Below, in pieces: positions 9,334 through 16,917 of a stretch of 64,000 bases of DNA. Position 1 is the first letter of the stretch, and every line of letters starts with the position of its first letter. The notes under the pieces were generated by a model that was not told the DNA's origin, made no database searches, and saw only the letters and a program-made list of their open reading frames with translations. The stretch spans positions 1,364,001 through 1,428,000 of the forward strand of contig AP024878.1 in NCBI GenBank assembly GCA_024346935.1, in the 5' to 3' direction. The position numbers and the translations under genes are program-made. The DNA comes from Vibrio inusitatus. Its GTDB lineage: Bacteria; Pseudomonadota; Gammaproteobacteria; Enterobacterales; Vibrionaceae.

Positions 9334-9465
9334 CATCATTGCTGAGTGCTTTTATCGGCAATGGTTGGGTTTATGAGATCCCCGATAACAGCACTCGGGG
9401 ATGACAGGGGCGACCACTTGGCGATGGCAGGGGCGATCCCTTGGGGATGATAGGAGCGACATAGG
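9334..9465. repeat. REP-like inverted-repeat element followed by three 23-bp tandem copies
   Basis: The left arm (9334-9360, GAGTGCTTTTATCGG core) is an approximate reverse complement of the right arm, whose core is the perfect stem ATCCCCGA (9378-9385)/TCGGGGAT (9395-9402). From 9397 three degenerate 23-bp copies follow (9397-9419, 9420-9442, 9443-9465), each of the form GGSGATGRYAGGRGCGA plus six bases. A second copy of the inverted-repeat part lies at 34811-34915. There is no coding sequence in this 293-bp gap. Confidence 0.7.
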
Positions 9466-9505
9466 TGCTCGGAGTGTTTAAGAGTTAGATTGACAGCTAT
9501 AGGCT

Positions 9506-9547
9506 AAAAAAGTGAGTGCGCGAGTTATTCGGCACTCACTTTTTTTA
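9506..9547. terminator. Bidirectional intrinsic terminator
   Basis: Nine-bp perfect stem AGTGAGTGC (9511-9519)/GCACTCACT (9532-9540) with an A-run on the left and a T-run on the right. It can end dmsABC from the left and the EF-hand gene from the right. Confidence 0.85.
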
Positions 9548-9555
9548 CGCGTAGT

Positions 9556-9906
9556 TTAGGAGTTTTGTCCTTGGCCTCCTCTTTTACGACCTCCATCGCA
9601 AGGTTGATTTTGACACTCTGTTTGGTCGATATAGCCGTCACCATTTGTATCTAGAGAATCAAAGGTTGCCGCTTTTGAGACGTTTTTCATTTGTCTCCCT
9701 TCGCTCGCACGCTGCTCCATGCGCTCTGCTCTAAAGGTGTTGAACTCTTCGGCACTTACTTTATCGTCACTATTGGTATCCATTGCAGTAAAGTTTGGCA
9801 TTGGACTGGCGCTTTGTACTCCTCGACCTTGGTCTGCCGCATTAACACCAAGTGCAATGGATAAGCCGAGAATCGCTAGGACTGATAGTGCTAATTTGCT
9901 TTTCAT
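9556..9906 (-). CDS. Secreted or periplasmic EF-hand protein
   Basis: 116-residue protein with a signal peptide (about 1-23, ending in VNA) and two canonical 12-residue EF-hand calcium loops: DTNSDDKVSAEE (residues 43-54) and DTNGDGYIDQTE (86-97). Both have Asp/Asn at positions 1, 3 and 5 and Glu at 12, so calcium binding is likely. Two Cys residues (Cys98 and Cys103) close to the second loop could form a disulfide. The tail is Gly/Lys/Arg rich. No function is known to me; it may buffer or sense calcium in the periplasm. It is a single gene with its own terminator. Confidence 0.8.
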   Translation of the reverse strand: MKSKLALSVLAILGLSIALGVNAADQGRGVQSASPMPNFTAMDTNSDDKVSAEEFNTFRAERMEQRASEGRQMKNVSKAATFDSLDTNGDGYIDQTECQNQPCDGGRKRGGQGQNS

Positions 9907-10013
9907 GATCGTGTCCTCGTTTGTTTTTACACCTTAAACATAGGACTCTGAATGAACATTAGTGTAAGCTAATGTAAAGTAATGCAAAGACACAGTTTCC
10001 ATCTGACGTTAGA

Positions 10014-10625
10014 TTATCCTCGATGGTCTAACTCACTGATTTCAGAGATAATTTGATATTGTTCTTGTTTTGGTACCTTAATCTTAATTGTCGAACCTTG
10101 TTTCGTTTGTTGTGGTCGCAGATAGGTGTCTGCCATACGTTTTATAGAACGAAACGCAGCGTGTTCTTCACTAGCCAGTAAGTTACCTTGCAGATCATAA
10201 ACATCAATCTTGAGATCAGCTTTTATAACGGGTTGCAGACCATTGTTAGTGATTTCACTTTCAACGACTAAATGACCGTCAATCCACTGAGGCTTCGCAA
10301 GGTCTATCTCTACACCTGAGTGCTCCACCACGATTTTGGTCTTGTCACTACCAACAATTATTATGCTGGCACCAGTAATTATTGGAGTAGAGGCGGCAAT
10401 AGAAGCATTGGTTAACGGTGTGGTAGGGGTTTCGTTCTCCGGTGTTGAAACCACAGAAGCGTGCTCTGTTACTCCTTCATTTGCAGAGGAATCTAGGTAC
10501 TGCCAAGTAAAGTCGTCGTTGAGTACAGCTTGTCGACCATCCTCTAAATGAACGATCTGTTGACCAGCAAAAACGTTGCTGATAAATACTAAACCGAGAA
10601 AAGAACTCCAGCGGTATAACTTCAT
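10014..10625 (-). CDS. DUF3157-like exported protein
   Basis: 203-residue protein with a signal peptide (about 1-20, cut near NVFAG). The segment QQIVHLEDGRQAVLNDDFTWQYL after the signal resembles the start of the DUF3157 family of vibrios, quoted here from memory. A low-complexity Thr/Ser/Ala linker (about 50-85) separates it from a beta-rich C-terminal half that looks like an immunoglobulin-type or FxLYD-like fold (VVESEITNNGLQPVIKADLK). Function unknown. It is on the same strand as the lipoprotein gene upstream, but a terminator lies between them. Confidence 0.65.
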   Translation of the reverse strand: MKLYRWSSFLGLVFISNVFAGQQIVHLEDGRQAVLNDDFTWQYLDSSANEGVTEHASVVSTPENETPTTPLTNASIAASTPIITGASIIIVGSDKTKIVVEHSGVEIDLAKPQWIDGHLVVESEITNNGLQPVIKADLKIDVYDLQGNLLASEEHAAFRSIKRMADTYLRPQQTKQGSTIKIKVPKQEQYQIISEISELDHRG

Positions 10626-10716
10626 TTAGACATCCTAAGGTGTGTAGAACTTCAAAGTTGAAATCGGCTGTTCCATTTTAGCAGTACATTGCTAGTTGCA
10701 TAGAAAGGATGGAAAC

Positions 10717-10743
10717 AAAAAAGCCTAACGGTTAAGTTAGACT
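10717..10743 (-). terminator. Intrinsic terminator of the lipoprotein gene
   Basis: On the minus strand the stem AGTCTAAC/GTTAGGCT (one G-U pair) is followed by a T-run. It lies just after the lipoprotein gene ending at 10777. Confidence 0.65.
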
Positions 10744-10776
10744 GTAGCTAATGAAAGGTCGATTCAGCTTCTTTTA

Positions 10777-11352
10777 TTATCTAGAAAGAGGTGCCTCATC
10801 GGATTGTTGTTCAATTGAGATAACGATGGCTTTGGTATAGGTCATCACTACTTGATCGCCAACAGAGACATTGTTTAAGTTTTCTGGGTATTCTACGGGT
10901 AGAGTCAGTTCACCACCGTGGGGTTGTTTTAAGGTGACGGTATCTAATGTGGTGTCAATGGCCAAAATATCTGATACGACCTGGATTTGCTCCATTGCAT
11001 CAACACTTTCTCGAGCCTGATCTAGATCTCCAGAGGTTTGAATACGTGTTTCTCCATCTTGAATTTGTACATGCACTGCGACCGATTCGGTATATTCAGT
11101 TGTCACAAAGTCCCCAACCTTTATATCATCAAAGCGTTTGACTTCAGGTGTTACATATAACACGACAATACGGTTTTGATTTTCAATAGTGACCGATCGT
11201 TCTTCGTAATCGATATCAATAACAGCGGCTGTAGTAGTGATGGTATTGGATTCAAGGACACGTGATTCAAGCACAGTGTCCCCTTTTTGTGGGGCCGTGC
11301 TACAAGCTGATAATAAGAAAGTTAAAGCGATGATGGAATAGTGTTTGTTCAT
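10777..11352 (-). CDS. Putative lipoprotein, function unknown
   Basis: 191-residue predicted lipoprotein. The signal MNKHYSIIALTFLLSAC has a lipobox LSAC with Cys17 as the lipidation site; Ser at +2 suggests the outer membrane. The mature part holds two similar beta-rich halves, each with a segment like VGDFVTTEYTESVAV (about 85-95) and VGDQVVMTYTKAIVI (about 165-180). This suggests an internal duplication of a small barrel domain. I do not recognise a named family. Confidence 0.7.
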   Translation of the reverse strand: MNKHYSIIALTFLLSACSTAPQKGDTVLESRVLESNTITTTAAVIDIDYEERSVTIENQNRIVVLYVTPEVKRFDDIKVGDFVTTEYTESVAVHVQIQDGETRIQTSGDLDQARESVDAMEQIQVVSDILAIDTTLDTVTLKQPHGGELTLPVEYPENLNNVSVGDQVVMTYTKAIVISIEQQSDEAPLSR

Positions 11353-11491
11353 GATTTCTCCAGAGACGCACGACTGAAAAGTTCATCTTGTCAGTGTAGG
11401 CATGCGTATTGTTAGTGCTTTTCAAGTAAAGCTTATTTAATTCAGAGCCAAATAGACTCTCTGTAAGGCGCGACAATTTATCGTTAAATAT

Positions 11492-11522
11492 ACAACAGCC
11501 TATTAAGTAGTTAGGCTGTTGT
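11492..11522 (-). terminator. Long hairpin downstream of the DUF3179-like gene
   Basis: Perfect 11-bp stem ACAACAGCCTA/TAGGCTGTTGT with a 9-nt loop, 20 nt after the stop of the minus-strand gene. There is only a mixed T/A tract after the stem, so it may be a weak terminator or a 3' RNA-stability hairpin. Confidence 0.5.
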
Positions 11523-11542
11523 GAGTGGCTATTTCGTTTTGC

Positions 11543-12628
11543 TTACTGAAGAACTTCGGATTCAGGGAAGTATTCAGCCCAAATCCCAAAATGGAATCCG
11601 TTGTGGGTCGGTACTTGTTGGCTTGTTTTTGCATTTACCAAGCGGACGATATTCCCATCAGATTCAATTTCAAGTGTTTCGTTGCCCAAATCGAATTGAT
11701 AACCATCGTTATCACGCGCAAATTCAGGATGAATTGCAATTTGTTGCCCTTGACCGTTATCGTATCCAAAGATCTCTGTTTTAGGGTTCATGCGTTGATC
11801 TGTCAGTGCCAGTGTCGGGAAGATAAACTTCTCATTTTCTAGATCACGTTGGTCAATGAGGGGCTGCTCAAACAGATCTAGTAGCAATCCATCAATCATA
11901 CGATCCATACCGTATAGGTAGACCTTCGCATCAGGGTATAGCGCCTTAGCTTCTTCCCAATCCATCATGGTGTTAGGGATAACAGTAGGGCTGTGTTCAG
12001 TAAACTCAGATTGCATGGTCGCTTGCTGAATAGCGGTGCCGTTGTTCACATCTTTAAATACTAAGTTGTTGTGAGTTTGACCTAATACTTGTAAGTCAGC
12101 TTCTCCCAAACCGTAGTCTGTCTCTACAACCATAGGTAGGTTAGATAGACCGCAATAAGTGATTGCGTAGTCAGTGTCTTCATGTTTCCAACCTGCCACA
12201 TGAGGTACTTGGATATGATAGCGAGGGAAGATTCGCACTTCATCACCCTGTTCTACGACATAGACACGTTGATCTTCCGCTGGGATTTTCTCTTCTGCTT
12301 CCTCAATAGAATAATATGCAGCATTAAATTGCTCGGTAGGGAATGCCGTTGGCATCGCATGGGATTCTGCCCAGAAAGTGATGAAGACGCCGATAGTAGC
12401 GAGCGACATCAATTTTCGGTTCCACATTCTCCACTTTTCACTGAGAACCCATAGGCCAACTAAGGCTATCGTTTGTAGGGTAACAAATAGATAAAAGTTG
12501 TTGTAATAACCTAAAACCCAGTCTCTTGGTACTGCCAAAGACTGACCCGGTTCGGTCATTAATACGGCACAAAATACAGCTATAGAAGCGAGTGTCGCAG
12601 CGTATACATTAAAGATTACTTTTTTCAT
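11543..12628 (-). CDS. DUF3179-like membrane protein
   Basis: 361-residue protein. Residues about 5-25, 45-65 and 72-92 are hydrophobic and probably form three membrane helices. The soluble part resembles DUF3179: a segment like ARAYP (VRIFPRYHIQVPHV), a TYC motif (DYAITYCGLSNLP) and an ending like FHFGIWAEYFPESEV. The usual CPLCGT sequence of that family is altered to CGLSNL, with the second Cys missing. Function unknown. The gene points away from a MarR-type regulator, and its upstream region holds a large palindrome, so MarR control is likely. Confidence 0.65.
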   Translation of the reverse strand: MKKVIFNVYAATLASIAVFCAVLMTEPGQSLAVPRDWVLGYYNNFYLFVTLQTIALVGLWVLSEKWRMWNRKLMSLATIGVFITFWAESHAMPTAFPTEQFNAAYYSIEEAEEKIPAEDQRVYVVEQGDEVRIFPRYHIQVPHVAGWKHEDTDYAITYCGLSNLPMVVETDYGLGEADLQVLGQTHNNLVFKDVNNGTAIQQATMQSEFTEHSPTVIPNTMMDWEEAKALYPDAKVYLYGMDRMIDGLLLDLFEQPLIDQRDLENEKFIFPTLALTDQRMNPKTEIFGYDNGQGQQIAIHPEFARDNDGYQFDLGNETLEIESDGNIVRLVNAKTSQQVPTHNGFHFGIWAEYFPESEVLQ

Positions 12629-12663
12629 GGAAGTCTCTCTTAGTTAATTATGTTTGCGTCCTG

Positions 12664-12677
12664 CACTTTATGTTGCA
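12664..12677 (+). promoter_or_regulatory. Extra half-site of the MarR-region operator
   Basis: CACTTTATGTTGCA, identical to each arm of the palindrome at 12701-12734 and 39 bp upstream of its first copy. It lies 36-49 bp from the start codon of the DUF3179-like gene. Confidence 0.55.
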
Positions 12678-12700
12678 CCCTCAACAATATGCTCACTATA

Positions 12701-12734
12701 AACACTTTATGTTGCATATGCAACATAAAGTGTT
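12701..12734. promoter_or_regulatory. 34-bp perfect palindrome, probable MarR-type operator
   Basis: Each 17-bp arm holds CACTTTATGTTGCA, and the centre is TTGCATATGCAA, a layout usual for MarR-family sites. It lies between the divergent DUF3179-like gene (start 12628) and the MarR-like gene (start 12920). Binding is an inference. Confidence 0.7.
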
Positions 12735-12919
12735 CGAGAACTAAACAAAAATAGATCTCTGTTTTACCGGAGAGAAATTCCATTTAGGAGTTAATAGCGC
12801 ATAGGGCATTCATGTTTACTGGTGTTAGCGGAAAGACTTTCGTTTGTAACTTTGCTAATGTTGTAGAAACAACAATAAAAAGAATGTTGATGACTTTCTT
12901 TTAGAAATGAGAACTTACT

Positions 12920-13387
12920 ATGCCAACGGACACTATTTTTGCAAAAGATCTACGCCGAATGTCGGTTCTAGAAAACAGTCCATTGTTCCTGATGACCGTG
13001 CTGACTAGGCTTCACAGAAATTTAGTTCATGGGAGGTTGCGTGTGCATGCCGACATCACTCTGGAGATGTTATTGGCCATGTATATTATTTTTGAAAATC
13101 AACCGATTAAGCAACAAAGCGTAGCGGACTACCTAATGTACGATAGAAGCACCGCAAAACGCACGGTAGACAATATGGTTAAGCGTGGGTGGGTAAAAAC
13201 CATGAAAGATGACAATAATCAAAAAACTAAGCTACTTGCTCTGACTGACAGTGGAGAGGAGATCAGACAGGTGTGCAGTAAAGTCGTTATTGAAACTCGA
13301 ACAGAGTTTATGGGTTGCTTGACTGAAGAAGAGAATAAAGAGTTAACTCGTTTGTGTACAAAAGCCTTACTTGCCCATCATAAATAA
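12920..13387 (+). CDS. MarR-family winged-helix transcriptional regulator
   Basis: 155-residue DNA-binding protein with the MarR layout: N-terminal dimerisation helices, a winged helix at about 55-120 (recognition region QQSVADYLMYDRSTAKRTVD, wing MKDDNNQKTKLLALT), and a C-terminal helix. Members usually repress a neighbouring gene and themselves and are released by a small ligand. The divergent DUF3179-like gene and the palindrome between them suggest it controls both. The ligand is not evident. A weak GAGAA ribosome site precedes the ATG. Confidence 0.82.
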   Translation: MPTDTIFAKDLRRMSVLENSPLFLMTVLTRLHRNLVHGRLRVHADITLEMLLAMYIIFENQPIKQQSVADYLMYDRSTAKRTVDNMVKRGWVKTMKDDNNQKTKLLALTDSGEEIRQVCSKVVIETRTEFMGCLTEEENKELTRLCTKALLAHHK

Positions 13388-13694
13388 TGCCGCATGTAGG
13401 CAGGAGAGTAGGCCAACCGTGATGCCAATCTAATAAAGAACATGCTTGCCAGCGATTAGTTTTGCTTTTCGATTGAGATAACTTCTTTAGTGTTAACCCC
13501 TGATTAATTAGAGAAAACGACAATTAGGTATCGATGGAATATTCACTTCAAAGGTTATCCCCATGGGCCATCACACTAAAGGCAATTAGTTTTCATAAGA
13601 AGTGTGACGGGTGATTTGCGATAATTATAACAAGGCGTTAAGCTTGTTTTTCTTAACCAATTGAGATCTCAGCATTTCGAAATGACCAAATTAA
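13388..13694. other. Intergenic stretch, no gene seen
   Basis: 307 bp between the MarR-like and GGDEF genes. I see no gene-like reading frame, RNA or clear terminator. It is AT-rich toward its right end and must hold the promoter of the GGDEF gene. Confidence 0.5.
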
Positions 13695-14618
13695 GTGATA
13701 TCCCGCTATTTACAACAAATATCTTTAAACCGGTGCTTTCATCTTGTATTGGCTAGGGTTACTCCAACTATGAACTATCTGCTAATCGCTATTAGTGCAC
13801 TGTTTCCTACCTATTTATTCTTTAGTTTTCAAATTTTGGATAAAACAAACTTTCTTTTGGAGTCTGCTTCTTTAATTTTGCTGGCTACGATATATGTGTT
13901 TGGCAGAACCACACTTGAATACACAGTAAAGTTGGGTCTGCTGTCATTAATGGTTTGCAAATCGTATGAGTTTTTAGAAGAGGTTTATCAATTTCAAACG
14001 GTCATCAATAGTAATGCAATGGTGGATATGCTTGTCGGTGATGTACTGTCTTTACTTGGACTAGCGCTTATCGCTTATGGTATTCACAATATGTTTCGCA
14101 GGCAAAGGAGAATGGCTGAAATAGAACCATTAACGAATACCTTTAATAAACGAGCTATTGAGCAGTTGTCTAAAAAGGAATTAGAGCGGTCATTGCGATA
14201 TATGACAGAAACATCAATGATCCTAGTGGATATTGACCATTTTAAACAAGTGAATGATATTTTTGGACATCAGATTGGTGACCGAGTCCTAGTCATCGTT
14301 GCTGAGCATTTGCGTAAGCAGACCCGCGGCTATGACTTATTGGCTCGCTGGGGGGGGGATGAGTTTATTATTCTGTGCCCGAGTACTTCACAATCAGAAG
14401 TTAAAGAAGTAATGACGAGGTTACAAAAAGCCTTATCATTGCCGATGGAAAACGCACCTTTTGATGTCACCCTCAGTATCGGTGGTACAACAGTCCCACC
14501 TTTGGCTGAAAATCAATTCGAGCGATTATTCTCTCAAGCAGACAAAGCGTTATACAAAGTGAAAAATAATGGACGTAATAACCGATGCCATTTTCATGAT
14601 CTTTCATTTGATGTATAA
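13695..14618 (+). CDS. Membrane-bound diguanylate cyclase (GGDEF)
   Basis: 307-residue protein predicted to make cyclic di-GMP from two GTP. The N-terminal half is hydrophobic with about four membrane helices (about 27-45, 57-70, 78-90, 113-130). The GGDEF domain starts near 143. The active site GGDEF is at residues 220-224 and a complete inhibitory I-site RGYD at 211-214, five residues before it, so product feedback is expected. The metal-binding DIDHFKQVND is intact. A run of nine G (14350-14358) encodes the Trp-Gly-Gly before the active Asp. The start is GTG at 13695; ATG at 13770 is an alternative and would keep the first helix. Confidence 0.9.
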   Translation: MISRYLQQISLNRCFHLVLARVTPTMNYLLIAISALFPTYLFFSFQILDKTNFLLESASLILLATIYVFGRTTLEYTVKLGLLSLMVCKSYEFLEEVYQFQTVINSNAMVDMLVGDVLSLLGLALIAYGIHNMFRRQRRMAEIEPLTNTFNKRAIEQLSKKELERSLRYMTETSMILVDIDHFKQVNDIFGHQIGDRVLVIVAEHLRKQTRGYDLLARWGGDEFIILCPSTSQSEVKEVMTRLQKALSLPMENAPFDVTLSIGGTTVPPLAENQFERLFSQADKALYKVKNNGRNNRCHFHDLSFDV

Positions 14619-14670
14619 GCGACTCTAATAAATGTGTCTATTCGTTAGATGAAAATACAGGTTTATTTTA

Positions 14671-14705
14671 AAAAAGCACCAAAGGGCACCTAAAACTAGG
14701 CGCCC
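14671..14705 (-). terminator. Probable terminator of the carboxypeptidase gene
   Basis: Minus-strand stem GGGCGCCTA/TAGGTGCCC (one G-U) with loop GTTT, then a T-rich tract ending in six T. It lies 14 nt after the gene. Confidence 0.55.
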
Positions 14706-14718
14706 TCTACTTACCAGA

Positions 14719-16200
14719 TTACAAGTAACGAGTTCGTAAATGCTGTTCAAAATGAATAGGGTTGAGCGTATCGCCAGTGGCTTGCTTAACGAGCTCATCG
14801 GTGGTTAGCAAGCTTCCTTTGCTCCAAATGTTATTTGATAACCAAGTGAATATGGGGGATAGATCTCCGGCATGTAGTGCTCCATCGACATCGACGGTTT
14901 GTCTCATAGCAGCCATAAACTGCGCTGCATACATTGCGCCCAGTGTATAACTCGGGAAATACCCAAAAGCACCATCAGTCCAATGAATGTCCTGCATACA
15001 TCCATTTTTATAATTTCCAGCAGTAGATAACCCTAGGTAAGACTGCATCTTGGTATCCCATAACTCTGGAACATCTTTGTAGCTGATCTTGCCATTAATT
15101 AGATCTCGCTCTATCTCAAAGCGAAGGATAACGTGGGCAGGGTAAGTCAGTTCATCAGCATCAACGCGGATAAAGTCCTTCTTTACACGAGTGTATAGTT
15201 TATTTAGATTGTTAGGCTCAAATAATGCAGGATCGTGAGAGGTGAATTGCTTAGTCGCCATCTGGCTTAGATGACCAATAAAAGGGGCACTGCGTCCTAA
15301 CTGCATTTCAAAAAATAGGGACTGGGATTCATGAATCCCCATTGAACGCGCTTCACCGCTCGGATTACCTGAAAGAGTTGAAGGTAAGCCCTGCTCATAG
15401 CGAGCATGGCCTGTTTCATGCACAATGCCCATTAGGGACTGCATGAATTCCTTCTCGTCATAGCGTGTGGTTATCCTTACATCCTCTGGCACGCCCCCAC
15501 AAAAAGGATGGACACTTTCATCAAGGCGACCGTGCTTAAAATCAAACTGCAATAGTTTCATTACCTCAAGACCTAGTGCTTTTTGCTTTGAGGTGTCGAA
15601 GGTACCTGTCGACTCAATCATGGCTTCAGCACTCTGTTTGGTAATAACAGTGTCGATTAAGTTTGGAAGCCAAGATTTTACGTCATCAAAGGTCTGGGTA
15701 AGGGATTCGCTGTTTGTACCTGGCTCAAAGATATCAAGCATGGCATCGTAGGGGGTGAGACCAGTAGCATCTGAGCGTATCTGCGCCTCTTCTTGAGACA
15801 ATTCAACCACCAGTTGCCAGTTTTTCGCAAAACCAAGCCAATCATTATTGCCTCTTTGGGTACGCCATGCGTGCTCGCATTTAGAGCCAGCTAAAGACTT
15901 AGCCTCTACTAATTTGCTTGGAAGTACGTTGGACATAAGCCAGCTACGCTTCATCTCTCGCAGTATCCCGGTGTCTTGCTTTGATAGGGATTGCTCTGAG
16001 GCTTTACCAAACCACTCCTCGAGTTGAGGCTCCGTTTTTAGACTGTGCACATGAACAGATAGCTCAGCCATAGCACGTGAGCGAGCTTTATTGCCTCCAC
16101 TTGGCATCATCGCCGCCGCATCCCATCCGCAGATAGCCGATAGGTGGTTAAAATTATCAATCTTTTGGAAATGGTCTTTGAGTGATTGAAATGCAGACAT
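14719..16200 (-). CDS. M32-family metallocarboxypeptidase (carboxypeptidase Taq type)
   Basis: 493-residue cytoplasmic zinc carboxypeptidase that removes C-terminal residues from peptides. The zinc site HETGH is at residues 261-265, followed by the third-ligand region IHESQS near 288. Length and layout match the M32 family (about 490-510 aa), including the early GWDAAAMMPSGG segment. No signal peptide. It is a single gene, divergent from the LysE exporter. The usual role is peptide turnover. Confidence 0.93.
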   Translation of the reverse strand: MSAFQSLKDHFQKIDNFNHLSAICGWDAAAMMPSGGNKARSRAMAELSVHVHSLKTEPQLEEWFGKASEQSLSKQDTGILREMKRSWLMSNVLPSKLVEAKSLAGSKCEHAWRTQRGNNDWLGFAKNWQLVVELSQEEAQIRSDATGLTPYDAMLDIFEPGTNSESLTQTFDDVKSWLPNLIDTVITKQSAEAMIESTGTFDTSKQKALGLEVMKLLQFDFKHGRLDESVHPFCGGVPEDVRITTRYDEKEFMQSLMGIVHETGHARYEQGLPSTLSGNPSGEARSMGIHESQSLFFEMQLGRSAPFIGHLSQMATKQFTSHDPALFEPNNLNKLYTRVKKDFIRVDADELTYPAHVILRFEIERDLINGKISYKDVPELWDTKMQSYLGLSTAGNYKNGCMQDIHWTDGAFGYFPSYTLGAMYAAQFMAAMRQTVDVDGALHAGDLSPIFTWLSNNIWSKGSLLTTDELVKQATGDTLNPIHFEQHLRTRYL

Positions 16201-16278
16201 ATCTCTTCCTTAAGGGTGTTGAATTGGTTTAGACTAGCAAACTTCCTGCTTCCAACCTAGTCAGCAATAGAAAATCCA

Positions 16279-16908
16279 ATGCAGATTAACGACTTATACA
16301 CTTTTATCGCAGCAATGACCTTATTGACTATTACACCGGGGTTAGACACTGTCTTGGTGATAAGAAACACCAGTCGAGGTGGTAAGTGGGATGGTTACGC
16401 TACAAGTTTAGGGATTTGCTTAGGGTTATACCTTCACGCGACTTGGTCTGCGATTGGTGTTGCTGCCATTATTAGTCAAAGTCCCGACTTGTTTAATGGT
16501 ATCAAAATTATAGGTGCAGCTTATTTAATTTATCTAGGCGCGTCTGGGGTTCGTTCGTTACGTCGTGGCGTTAGTGCATTACACATCGACAGCAGTCAAC
16601 AAGGGGTACCGCGTTACATTTCTCTTAGAGAAGGGTTTTTGTCTAATGTACTAAACCCAAAAACAGCGGTGTTTTATCTCGCATTTCTGCCACAGTTCAT
16701 CGATCAAAATGGTAACCTGTGGCTTCAATCTATGCTTCTTGCTTCAATACACTTTGTCTTGGCTATGATTTGGCAGTGCGGGCTTGCTAGCATGCTCGAT
16801 AGGGCCAAAGCATTGCTGGCAAACGGTAAAACAAATTACCGCCTGCAGATGTGTACTAGCGTGGTTCTGGTTGCGTTAGGCGCACAACTCATGATGAGCA
16901 GTTTCTAA
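16279..16908 (+). CDS. LysE/RhtB-family amino-acid exporter
   Basis: 209-residue inner-membrane protein with about six helices. It has the LysE-family signature near the N-terminus (TPGLDTVLVIRNTSRGGKWDG) and the mid-protein GFLSNVLNPKTAVFYLAFLPQF. Such proteins export amino acids such as homoserine, threonine, leucine or arginine; the substrate here is not evident. The stop lies only 9 bp from the end of the convergent adenosyltransferase-like gene. Confidence 0.88.
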   Translation: MQINDLYTFIAAMTLLTITPGLDTVLVIRNTSRGGKWDGYATSLGICLGLYLHATWSAIGVAAIISQSPDLFNGIKIIGAAYLIYLGASGVRSLRRGVSALHIDSSQQGVPRYISLREGFLSNVLNPKTAVFYLAFLPQFIDQNGNLWLQSMLLASIHFVLAMIWQCGLASMLDRAKALLANGKTNYRLQMCTSVVLVALGAQLMMSSF

Positions 16909-16917
16909 CCTAAAGTG

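Noticed and set aside
13553..13614. CACACT/AGTGTG arms in the gap before the GGDEF gene
   Set aside because: Six-bp arms with a long AT-rich loop are expected by chance.
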